Source: Hallerella sp963629575
GTDB taxonomy: Bacteria > Fibrobacterota > Fibrobacteria > Fibrobacterales > Fibrobacteraceae
Assembly: GCA_963629575.1 (NCBI GenBank)
Contig: CAVGIM010000006.1
Span: 1 to 64,000 of the forward strand
DNA length: 64,000 bases
Direction of reading: 5' to 3'
This document shows, piece after piece, positions 44,806 through 53,024 of the stretch (position 1 is the first letter of the stretch; each line of letters starts with the position of its first letter). A program made the translations under genes and the position numbers. The notes under the pieces were generated by a model. The model saw only the letters and a program-made list of their open reading frames with translations. It was not told where the DNA came from and ran no database searches.

Positions 44806-45373
44806 AACTCACTGCGTCTGGGCTGTTCTTAGGCTCTCCGAACATATCGATAAATTGAGATTTCACCAGCTCATCCGTCGCTGCAATCAATTTCTGATAG
44901 GATTTTTTCGTGGCGTCCATAGCCCACAGGAGCTCGTCAAGCTCACGCTGTTTGTCCATATCAGGCAGTTCAAACTCATAGTTTTTCAGATGCTCCCACT
45001 TTACACGGGGAGAGAGGGACCCGGCGGATTTACCAACAGCGAAGTCAAACAGTTCATCATTCTGAATGATAAACGGAAGAAGCTCTGGAAGAATGCGATC
45101 TGGGATGGCTTCTATTACCGTGATGTCGCCAGAACAAATGCCGTCGAACGGCGCAACGGCTGCCTTTTTGAGATAGGCTCTGCGTCGACCGAAAAGAACA
45201 TTACCTTTGCGGAACATCTTTGTGAAGGTGTTATCGCTGCCCTCATCCCAAGCGGTGAGAGTTACTTCTTCAGGGACCAGATGCTCAAGTCCGACAATTG
45301 GGTATCCGTCCTTGCTGCCTTTACAGGTTTCCTTGTGTTCAATGGCGACATCGCCCAATTTCACTTTACTCAT
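44806..45373 (-). CDS. hsdS: Type I restriction specificity subunit HsdS (cut by gap)
   Basis: The visible N-terminal 189 residues start MSKVKLGDVAIEHKETCKGS and contain the first target-recognition domain, then the conserved helical spacer (DKQRELDELLWAMDATKKSY, LVKSQFIDMFGEPKN). HsdS normally has two target-recognition domains and about 400 residues, so the second half is missing in the gap. The subunit chooses the DNA target for the methyltransferase and nuclease. The ATG has AAGGAGG upstream and overlaps the hsdM stop by 8 bases. Assembly gaps inside hsdS often come from alternative or inverted hsdS copies. Confidence 0.88.
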
Positions 45374-46865
45374 TATCTTCAGCCTCCTTTCCCAGCATGG
45401 CATTCAGTTTCTCATAGCTCAGTTTCATCATTTCAGAGGCTGCTCTCCAGCTGTCGTAGTGCTCCTGAACCGTGCGAGTATCGATTTCTTCCTCGTTCAC
45501 TTCCGGCTTGACATACAGCGGAATGCTGAGTGAGAAGTTGTTATCAGCAATATCCTGAATGGTTGCGATTTTAGCAAAGTCGCCATCATCGCAGTAATTC
45601 TTATACGCAGTTGCGATTCGCTGAATATGACGGTCCTCCAAATAGCTTTGTGCGTTCTTACGCTCGACTTCGTTCACAGCATTGATAAAGAGAATTTGTC
45701 CTCGACGCTCCGGACGCTTAGTCATGCGGCAAATCATGATGCAGGCCTCCATCGGAGAGTTATAGAACAGGTTCGGACCCAGACCGATAACGCATTCTAC
45801 TCTGTCGCTGCGGACCAACCGTTCACGCATTGCACTTTCCTCGTTACGGAAAAGAACTCCGTGCGGGAACAGGATAGCACATCGACCGGTATCCTCTTTG
45901 AGGCTTGCAATAATGTGCTGAAGAAAAGCATAGTCGGCACGGCCCTGCGGAGGAACCCCTAAGAAGTTGCGACCGTATTTGTCGCTCTCGAAAGCGGCTC
46001 GATCCCACTGGCTAATGGAGTATGGGGGGTTCGCAAGGCAGAGGTCAAATTGCTGCAGCTTGCCGTTTTCAATGAAAGCGGGAGAAGCAAGTGTGTCGCC
46101 GTTGACAATGCTAAAGTCCTTAACGCCATGCAAGAACAGATTCATCTTGCCGATAGCTGATGTCAGTGCATTGATCTCCTGGCCATAGACAGCTACATTT
46201 CGCCATTCCTTGCCTTGTGCCTTTAAGTACGCTATGGCTGAAATGAGCATACCGGCACTTCCACAGGTTGGGTCATATATGGATTCGCCGGATTCCGGTT
46301 TCAGCATTTCAGTCATCAGGTGGACAACGGTACGGTTGGTATAGAACTCCTGTGCTGTGTGGCCGCTGTCATCTGCAAACTTTTTAATCAGATATTCGTA
46401 CCCTTGGCCGAGCTCATCCTCAGGGCAGTTGGCAATAGACAGTGTTTTCGTGCTGAAGTGCTCCAACAGATCTTTCAAAAGCCTGTCGGGGAGGCGATTC
46501 TTATTTGTCCAAGCGCCGTCGCCAAAAATACCTTGCAGCTTTGATGAGTTGGCATTTTCAACTTTTCGGAAGGCCTCAACGATAGCTACGCCAACATTTT
46601 CGGAAACGGCACGGACATCATTCCAGTGATAGCCCTTCGGAACAATAAAGGTATGGATCTCGTCCTCATCAAATTCGGATGCATCATCACCGTACTCTTC
46701 GACAGCATTAGATGTTTCTTCATCGTACACATCGCAGATGCGCTTGAAGAAAAGAAGTGGGAAAATATACTGCTTGTAGGCACCGGCATCAATGTTGGTT
46801 CTGAGCAGAACTGCAGAGTTCCAGAGGTAGGACTGCAGTTCTTCGATTGTTATTCTCTTACTCAC
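45366..46865 (-). CDS. hsdM: Type I restriction methyltransferase subunit HsdM
   Basis: The 499-residue N6-adenine methyltransferase subunit has an N-terminal helical domain (PLLFFKRICDVYDEE), SAM motif I DPTCGSAGML and catalytic motif IV LANPPYS, all intact. It is a paralogue of the HsdM part of the next gene upstream: FFKRxxDVYDEET, SENVGVAIV and YEFLIKKFAD-like segments are shared. Two different HsdM chains could form a mixed methyltransferase with one HsdS. The start is a GTG at 46865 overlapping the previous stop by 8 bases. Confidence 0.93.
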   Translation of the reverse strand: MSKRITIEELQSYLWNSAVLLRTNIDAGAYKQYIFPLLFFKRICDVYDEETSNAVEEYGDDASEFDEDEIHTFIVPKGYHWNDVRAVSENVGVAIVEAFRKVENANSSKLQGIFGDGAWTNKNRLPDRLLKDLLEHFSTKTLSIANCPEDELGQGYEYLIKKFADDSGHTAQEFYTNRTVVHLMTEMLKPESGESIYDPTCGSAGMLISAIAYLKAQGKEWRNVAVYGQEINALTSAIGKMNLFLHGVKDFSIVNGDTLASPAFIENGKLQQFDLCLANPPYSISQWDRAAFESDKYGRNFLGVPPQGRADYAFLQHIIASLKEDTGRCAILFPHGVLFRNEESAMRERLVRSDRVECVIGLGPNLFYNSPMEACIMICRMTKRPERRGQILFINAVNEVERKNAQSYLEDRHIQRIATAYKNYCDDGDFAKIATIQDIADNNFSLSIPLYVKPEVNEEEIDTRTVQEHYDSWRAASEMMKLSYEKLNAMLGKEAEDNE

Positions 46866-49275
46866 TGATGTAGCCTCCTTTCAGCAGCAGTTCTCTCATC
46901 CGTGCTTCGGCCTCGATCATCTCGTCATAGGCCTCGAAGTACTGTCTGCGGATTTCTTCCGGAGGAACTGTTTCTTGTTCCTTCTTTTCGATATAGTTGT
47001 TGATTGCCAGAGAATAGTCCTTTTCTCGAATGTCAGCAATCGTGACGATCTTGACCTTTTCAATCACATCCTCATAAGCGGTGTAGTAATCGAAAACAGT
47101 CTGAATATCGGCTTCTGTCATGATGTTCTGCGCTCGTTGCGGAGTGTAGATACCGGAACCGTCGATCATACAAATGCGGCCTCTGTGAGAAACAGCCTTA
47201 TTGTTGTTCAGGAAAAGAATACAAGCGGACACTCCGGTCGAGTAGAATACGCCACTCGCCATTGTGATGATAGCTTCCAGCTTATCCGACTCAACGAGCT
47301 GCTTACGGATTTCTCCCTCCTTGCCGCTTCTGAACAGGACTCCTTGTGGGAGTACAACAGCGCAGCGCCCGGTCTTCGGGTTCATTGACTTCACCATGTG
47401 CTGCAGCCATGCAAAGTCACCGTTGGAGTCAGTCGGGCAGCCCCAGATATTACGACCGTAGATGTCGCTGCTGAATTGTTCGGAGCCCCAGTTCTTCAGA
47501 GAGAATGGAGGATTCGCTACCACACAATCAAAGGTTTGCAGAGAACCTCTTTCCAGATAATTTGGTGAGCGAAGAGTATCTCCCTGCGTGACCTTGAAAT
47601 CTTTAGCACCGTGCAAAAATAAGTTCATCCGGGCAATAGCAGAAGTCGCAAGATTCTTCTCCTGACCGTATATGCGGCCATAGGTGAGTTTGTCACCATG
47701 CATGAATCGGATGGCCTCGATTAGCATCCCGCCCGTTCCACATGCCGGATCGTACACGGTTTCGCCAGCTTTGGGAGCCAGCAACATAATGAGCAGCTTA
47801 ACGATAGAACGAGGGGTGTAGAACTCACCAGCATTTTTCTTTGACAGGTCTGCGAATTTCTTGATCAGGAATTCATAGCTGTCGCCCATGACGTCGGCAG
47901 AGTAATTGTTGTTGCCGACTTTGAGCTTGGACATGTGCTCAATGAGGTCTTTTAATCTCTCGTCCGAGAGTTTTGTTTTGTCTGTCCAGTTCGCATCGTC
48001 AAAGCTGCTAAAGACGCCGCTCAGGGTATCCGGGTTAGCCCGCTCGATACCGTTCATTGCATTGACGATAGCAACTCCGACGTTTTCACTTGCCTCACGA
48101 ACATCCTGCCAGTGACATCCGTCTGGAATGACAAAGCGATGGTTTTCAGCGAAGCTCGCATATTCCTCATCGCCACCGGATTCCTCAAGGGCTACCTGCG
48201 TTTCTTCGTCATAGACATCAGAAAGCCTTTTGAAGAACAGAATCGGTGTCACGTAGCTCTTATACTCATCCTGATTGATAGGACCACGCAAAATGTTGCA
48301 GGCCTCGAACAGATGGGAAAAGAGCTTCTGACTTGTCGTTTCTTCAGGATGGGCTGTGCTGGCATCAAGTTCAAGATCAGCAACATCCATAGCTGATTCC
48401 ATCATTTCTGCACGACCTCCCGTTTTTACTTTCTTACCGGTTGATGGGGAAATGCCTACGCTACCGGTTTCGTTCTTTTTCTCGATTTTTGCTGGATACC
48501 GGTTTTCAAATTCCAGCAGGATTTTTAGGAGTCTCTCATCCAAGAAAGTGAGAGCATGTTTCCTAATGCTGGTCGGTACACCGTAGTAGGCTTCGGCAAC
48601 AGAACCGGTAATCGCAGCAAGTGTATCGCTGTCGCCGCCGATGGATATGGCATTTCTTATGGCATCCTCGAAGTTGGTCGATTCAAAGAATGCCTCTAAT
48701 GCCTGCGGGACGGTATCCTGACAGGTCTCGTTAAACTGATAGGTCTCACGGATGCTGTCAAGGGTAAAGCCCAACGGATAGTAGCACTTTATAATGTAAT
48801 CCTGTATCTCAATCAGGCTCTTTCCGGTCCGGGCAAGGAACACAGCTACAGCGGTAGCTTCGGCTCCTTTTATACCCTCCGGATGGTTATGGGTCACTTC
48901 GGTAACAGCTCTTGAAAGCTGCTTGACTTCATCAATGGTTCTTCCAACGTAACCGCATCCGCTGACCCGCATTGCGGCCCCATTGCCGTAACTGTTATAG
49001 GGCTTTGGATCGTCGGAGTACATCCAACGTTGGAATGATCCGCCGTATCCACAGTGGGGATACGGACGTCCAACACTCTGCATGGAGCGTATAGCCTGCT
49101 CGCCCAAGTCGCTGTAGTCTCCTTGGCATTTCATGAGGGCATCGCAGACGGCCAGAGACATCACGGAGTCGTCGGTGAAGAAGCATTTGTGAGTGAGCAG
49201 TTCGAAATCCTTTGACCGGTGGTTATCCCACTCGAAGCGTGATCCGACGATGTCACCAATTATTGCACCAATCAT
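46858..49275 (-). CDS. ADP-ribosylglycohydrolase-HsdM fusion
   Basis: The frame encodes 805 residues without interruption. Residues about 1-260 are a complete ADP-ribosylglycohydrolase (DraG/ARH) domain: MIGAIIGDIVGSRFEW, the metal-binding FFTDDSVMSLAV and the C-terminal SIGGDSDTLAAITGSVAEA. After a charged linker (about 265-310) comes a full HsdM, with FFKRLSDVYDEET, SAM motif DPACGTGGML and motif IV VANPPFS. Both catalytic sets look intact. The product could remove ADP-ribose from protein or DNA while taking part in type I modification, which is inference. Inside the linker an ATG at 48405 has GGGAGG 10 bases upstream, so a free HsdM of 515 residues might also be made. The start at 49275 has GAGG in front and lies 24 bases after hsdR. 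Confidence 0.9.
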   Translation of the reverse strand: MIGAIIGDIVGSRFEWDNHRSKDFELLTHKCFFTDDSVMSLAVCDALMKCQGDYSDLGEQAIRSMQSVGRPYPHCGYGGSFQRWMYSDDPKPYNSYGNGAAMRVSGCGYVGRTIDEVKQLSRAVTEVTHNHPEGIKGAEATAVAVFLARTGKSLIEIQDYIIKCYYPLGFTLDSIRETYQFNETCQDTVPQALEAFFESTNFEDAIRNAISIGGDSDTLAAITGSVAEAYYGVPTSIRKHALTFLDERLLKILLEFENRYPAKIEKKNETGSVGISPSTGKKVKTGGRAEMMESAMDVADLELDASTAHPEETTSQKLFSHLFEACNILRGPINQDEYKSYVTPILFFKRLSDVYDEETQVALEESGGDEEYASFAENHRFVIPDGCHWQDVREASENVGVAIVNAMNGIERANPDTLSGVFSSFDDANWTDKTKLSDERLKDLIEHMSKLKVGNNNYSADVMGDSYEFLIKKFADLSKKNAGEFYTPRSIVKLLIMLLAPKAGETVYDPACGTGGMLIEAIRFMHGDKLTYGRIYGQEKNLATSAIARMNLFLHGAKDFKVTQGDTLRSPNYLERGSLQTFDCVVANPPFSLKNWGSEQFSSDIYGRNIWGCPTDSNGDFAWLQHMVKSMNPKTGRCAVVLPQGVLFRSGKEGEIRKQLVESDKLEAIITMASGVFYSTGVSACILFLNNNKAVSHRGRICMIDGSGIYTPQRAQNIMTEADIQTVFDYYTAYEDVIEKVKIVTIADIREKDYSLAINNYIEKKEQETVPPEEIRRQYFEAYDEMIEAEARMRELLLKGGYISE

Positions 49276-49299
49276 CTAAAAACCTCGCTTTCCAAAGGA

Positions 49300-52224
49300 T
49301 TAATAATACTGCTCGATATAGTTGTAGGCCTTATCGAAGACCTCTTTGTCTTTGATCTTATACTTGATCCAGACCACGCTACGCAGAGCCTTCTTGACTT
49401 CCTGTTTACCGGCGGTTGTACTCTGCCAACCATCAAAGCGGACGATTTTAACGATGCTGTCGATATCTGCCACGATGCGCTCGACGATAACCGGGGTGCT
49501 CTTATTCTTGATTCCATTAAAGAGTTCGGTAAGAGCAGCGATGCCTTTGTCGATCTCCTGCTCCGGCACGACTTCTTTTTCTGCCTGTGCCGCTTCCTTT
49601 GCGAGTTCGAGCAGGAGCTTCAGGAACTCAATGCTGGTGATGAGGCCTTGTTCATGCTTTTCACGCAGAGCTTCAAGTTTCTCGCCAAGATGCACAAACT
49701 TCGGTTCGTTGGCGTGCTTCAGGATTTTAGCAACAAGGTTGATTTCGACCTTCTTCGTGGTCTTCTTCAAGTCTTTCTGTTTCTCCAAAAAGTCATCAAT
49801 AAGGTCGGCATCCATAGAGAGGATATCCATCTCCTCATCAGCCTCTCCGACGGTGACATTCTGGTGGACCAGCTCGATGGTCTTTGCACCCAGAGAGGCC
49901 CAAATCAAACCGCCACGACCATCAGTGGGCTTGACCGATTCATAAACACGGGAAAGCCACTGATAGTCCACCTTGTAAGGATTCAGGAAACTATCGGGAG
50001 AAAGAGCGTCCCACGCACGATTCAATACACGATAATTTGCAGCGAAAGCGTCCTTCTCTTTGTTTGTCGGAAGGCACTCCTGCGCTGCCATCAAGCCTTC
50101 CCAGCCTTCGATAGTTCTGTCGATGCCCATGAAATAGCTCAGGCACTTTTTGAGAAGGGCCGAAAGCTGCTTCTTGATTTCTTCGATGTTCGTAATAATG
50201 CGGCGCATGCTGTTTTCATCGAAATCGAGCGCCTTTGCTACGTCATCAAAGATACCAATGTAGTCAACGATCAGACCATGTGTTTTTCCCTGATCATAGG
50301 TTCTGTTAGTGCGGCAGATGGCCTGAAGGAGAGTGTGGTCTTTCATAGGCTTGTCAAGGTACATCGCCTGAAGAATAGGAGCATCAAAGCCGGTCAGCAG
50401 CTTTGCGGTAACAATGACGAGTTTGAGCGGGCTGTTTGGATCACGGAAATAATCCAAAACTTTACTTTCCTGATCACGGTCACGGCGATATTTCTTATAA
50501 CGATCTTCTTTGTCGTTGTTCGTGTCCATGACGATGGTGGTCGCTTCCTCTCCGAGGAGCTCATCAAGGACGGCTTTGTACATCAAGCAGCATTCACGGT
50601 CATAGACGACCACCTGACCCTTATAACCGTTAGGCTCGATCTTTTCCTTGAAGTGTTTAGCAATATGCTCACACACTTTACGAATACGGGCCGGGTTATA
50701 CATGATGGCTTTCATGTTGACACGGCGGGACAGCTCGTTCTTTTCGTCCCTTGTAAGACCTGCTTCATCGGTCATTGCATCGAATTCACGGTCCAGCTTG
50801 TCTTTGTCCACATGAAGCTCAACCGGAACAGGTTCAAAGTGAAGCGGCAGCGTTGCGCCGTCACGAATAGAATCGGAGAAGGAGTAGCGGCTCATGTATC
50901 CGGTACGGTCTTCTTCGGCGCCAAAGGTGGCAAAGGTGTTCTTGTCCACACGATTGATAGGAGTACCTGTCAAGCCGAAGAAGAATGCGTTCGGGAGGGC
51001 CATACGCATCTTTTCACCGAGGTCGCCTTCCTGAGTCCTGTGCGCTTCGTCGACCATGACGATAATGTTGTCACGAGCGTTCAGTTCTCCGCTGACCTCG
51101 CCAAACTTAAAGATGGTAGTAATGAGGATCTTACGCATATCGCCACGGAAGAATGAAAGCAGTTCTTCCTTTGTGGAAGCACTTGTAAGATTAGGAATAT
51201 CAGAGGCGTTGAAGGTGGCAGTAATCTGCGTCTCAAGGTCAATGCGGTCGTCCACGATAACGACTGTCGGATTCTTGAGCTCTGGAATCATACGCAATTT
51301 TTGTGCAGCAAACACCATCAGCAGCGATTTGCCGGAGCCTTGGAAATGCCAGATAAGGCCCTTCTTGGGATACCCAGCCACAACACGGTCGACGATCATA
51401 TTTGCGCCATCAAACTGCTGATAGCGGCAGATGATTTTATACTTGCGATACTTTTTGTCCGTTGCAAACATGGTGAAGAACTGGAAGATATCCATAACCT
51501 TCTCAGGGGTAATCATATCCTCAATGCTGATCTTCACATCAGCAAGGCCACCTTCGGCTTTGTGGGTTGCCGTATGCCACGGGCCCCACATATTAATAGG
51601 CATGTTAATGGAGCCGTATCGATAGCACTTGCCTTCGGTTGCAAAGTTGAATACATTCGTTACGAACATAGCAGGGATGCTTTTCTCGTAAGCGGAGATG
51701 TCACCAGCAGCGTCCAGCCATGTAATTGCGCTGCGGACGGGAGTCTTAAGTTCACCAACGGCAATCGGGAAACCATTGATAAGGAGAACGATATCGAGTC
51801 GCTTTCCACCTTCGGCCTGTGGATACACCCACTGATTCGTGACGACATATTCATTCAGAGCAAGGTCCTCTTTACGCATTGTTCCGAAGAAACGAATAGG
51901 TACCATGCGGCCATCCTTGTCGAATGGGTAGGAGTTTTCCTCAAAGATCATCTTCTTGAAAACTTCGTTCTGGGTGACGAGGTTGTGGGGCTGAACGGAG
52001 AGGATAACGGTTCTCAGTTTATATATGACCTCATCTGCACGAGACGGGTCCTCTGCGATTTCGGGGTTTAATCTGATCAGAGCTTCTTTCACCATAGGCT
52101 CGACCAGCACATCCGAATGCATACGAGGGAGCTCCTCGGCGGGGATATACTTCCAACCGTTGCTTTTCAGGGTGGAAATGATCATCTGCTCAATGGTGTT
52201 ATCTTCGTTAAAAGTCGTTGCCAT
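49300..52224 (-). CDS. hsdR: Type I restriction endonuclease subunit HsdR
   Basis: This 974-residue motor and nuclease has an N-terminal PD-ExK-like nuclease (RLDIVLLINGFPIAVGELKT), a superfamily 2 helicase with Walker A FQGSGKSLLMVF, DEAH in MVDEAHRTQEGDLG and motif III LTGTPI, a second RecA domain with LLTGFDAPILQAMYLD and QAICRTNRTY, and a long helical C-terminus that binds the methyltransferase. It cuts unmodified DNA at a distance after translocation. It is the first gene of the restriction island, with a rho-independent terminator (of rpsD) just upstream and its ATG 24 bases or more away from it. Codon choice differs from the host genes around it. Confidence 0.95.
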   Translation of the reverse strand: MATTFNEDNTIEQMIISTLKSNGWKYIPAEELPRMHSDVLVEPMVKEALIRLNPEIAEDPSRADEVIYKLRTVILSVQPHNLVTQNEVFKKMIFEENSYPFDKDGRMVPIRFFGTMRKEDLALNEYVVTNQWVYPQAEGGKRLDIVLLINGFPIAVGELKTPVRSAITWLDAAGDISAYEKSIPAMFVTNVFNFATEGKCYRYGSINMPINMWGPWHTATHKAEGGLADVKISIEDMITPEKVMDIFQFFTMFATDKKYRKYKIICRYQQFDGANMIVDRVVAGYPKKGLIWHFQGSGKSLLMVFAAQKLRMIPELKNPTVVIVDDRIDLETQITATFNASDIPNLTSASTKEELLSFFRGDMRKILITTIFKFGEVSGELNARDNIIVMVDEAHRTQEGDLGEKMRMALPNAFFFGLTGTPINRVDKNTFATFGAEEDRTGYMSRYSFSDSIRDGATLPLHFEPVPVELHVDKDKLDREFDAMTDEAGLTRDEKNELSRRVNMKAIMYNPARIRKVCEHIAKHFKEKIEPNGYKGQVVVYDRECCLMYKAVLDELLGEEATTIVMDTNNDKEDRYKKYRRDRDQESKVLDYFRDPNSPLKLVIVTAKLLTGFDAPILQAMYLDKPMKDHTLLQAICRTNRTYDQGKTHGLIVDYIGIFDDVAKALDFDENSMRRIITNIEEIKKQLSALLKKCLSYFMGIDRTIEGWEGLMAAQECLPTNKEKDAFAANYRVLNRAWDALSPDSFLNPYKVDYQWLSRVYESVKPTDGRGGLIWASLGAKTIELVHQNVTVGEADEEMDILSMDADLIDDFLEKQKDLKKTTKKVEINLVAKILKHANEPKFVHLGEKLEALREKHEQGLITSIEFLKLLLELAKEAAQAEKEVVPEQEIDKGIAALTELFNGIKNKSTPVIVERIVADIDSIVKIVRFDGWQSTTAGKQEVKKALRSVVWIKYKIKDKEVFDKAYNYIEQYY

Positions 52225-52263
52225 ATACGAATATTATCCCTTGCTTTTTTTATCAAGATTTTT

Positions 52264-52300
52264 TACAAAAAACAGCGGATTTCAAAGAAATCCGCTGTTT
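52264..52300 (-). terminator. Rho-independent terminator of rpsD
   Basis: A perfect 13-bp stem (AAACAGCGGATTT / AAATCCGCTGTTT) with a 5-base loop is followed on the minus strand by TTTTGT. It also insulates the restriction island from rpsD. Confidence 0.88.
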
Positions 52301-52328
52301 GAATTTTGAATGAAAAGGAAAAAGAACG

Positions 52329-52931
52329 TTAGCGGCTATAGTATTCGACCACGAGCTGTTCCTGGAGCTGGACCGGAATCTGGGCGCGGAGCGGGGTCGC
52401 GACGAGCTTGCCTTCCATCTTGTCCTTATCGACCGAAACGTATTCCGGAAGAGTCGGGGCGCTTGCCAGGGCTTCCTTGATCTGGACGTGATTCTTGGAG
52501 CGTTCCCGGACGGAAATCACGTCGCCGGCCTTGATGAGGCGGCTCGGGGAGAAGCTGCGGACGCCGTTCACGGCAAAGTGTCCGTGGGCGACATACTGGC
52601 GAGCGGCGAAAATGGTGCGGGCAAAACCCATGCGATAGACCAGCGCATCCAGTCTGGTTTCGAGAAGGATCATCAGGTTGTCACCGGCAGAACCTTCGCG
52701 ACGGTTGGCTTCGGCATAAGTCTTCGCCATCTGGGCTTCGGAAATGTTGTAGGTGAAGCGAAGACGCTGCTTCTCGACAAGCTGCTGCTTGTAAACGGAA
52801 GCGGACTTCTTGCGATCTTGACCATGCTGACCGGGGCCGAAGTTGCGGCGGTCGAGAACCTTTTGGGTCTTTTGGGTGATGGCGAGCCCGAGAGAACGGG
52901 CGACCTTGGCTTTGGGTCCACGATAGGACAT
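52329..52931 (-). CDS. rpsD: Ribosomal protein S4
   Basis: This 200-residue small-subunit protein nucleates 30S assembly and binds 16S rRNA. It has the S4 N-terminal domain (MSYRGPKAKVARSLG, GPGQHGQDRKK) and the S4 RNA-binding fold (LETRLDALVYRMGFA, ARQYVAHGHFAVNG). The N-terminus lacks the zinc-binding cysteines of some S4 proteins, so it is the C-minus type. The ATG at 52931 has GAGGTAAC upstream; the frame is open further upstream but without support. It stands alone, not in the usual alpha operon with rpsK, rpsM and rpoA, so it may be a separate locus or a second copy. Confidence 0.97.
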   Translation of the reverse strand: MSYRGPKAKVARSLGLAITQKTQKVLDRRNFGPGQHGQDRKKSASVYKQQLVEKQRLRFTYNISEAQMAKTYAEANRREGSAGDNLMILLETRLDALVYRMGFARTIFAARQYVAHGHFAVNGVRSFSPSRLIKAGDVISVRERSKNHVQIKEALASAPTLPEYVSVDKDKMEGKLVATPLRAQIPVQLQEQLVVEYYSR

Positions 52932-53004
52932 TGTTACCTCGAAAGGAAGCTCTTTCGTTAAACCGGAAATGCTGGCAGAGCTTGGCACGACATTCCGGGG
53001 ACTT

Positions 53005-53012
53005 CAAAGATA
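53005..53012 (-). promoter_or_regulatory. Promoter-like box TATCTTTG before rpsD
   Basis: It matches TAnnTTTG exactly in the context TTTTC-TATCTTTGAAG, 73 bases before the rpsD ATG. The leader could hold S4 autoregulation, but I see no known S4-binding structure. Confidence 0.5.
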
Positions 53013-53024
53013 GAAAATTTTTTC

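Noticed and set aside
42947..45403. A single 818-residue frame joining HsdS and the ATPase protein
   Set aside because: The link consists of 420 N of unknown true length. The two sides differ in base composition and each has its own start or family N-terminus.
49648..51156. A 502-residue plus-strand frame opposite hsdR
   Set aside because: It lies entirely antisense to a well-supported gene and shows no domain.
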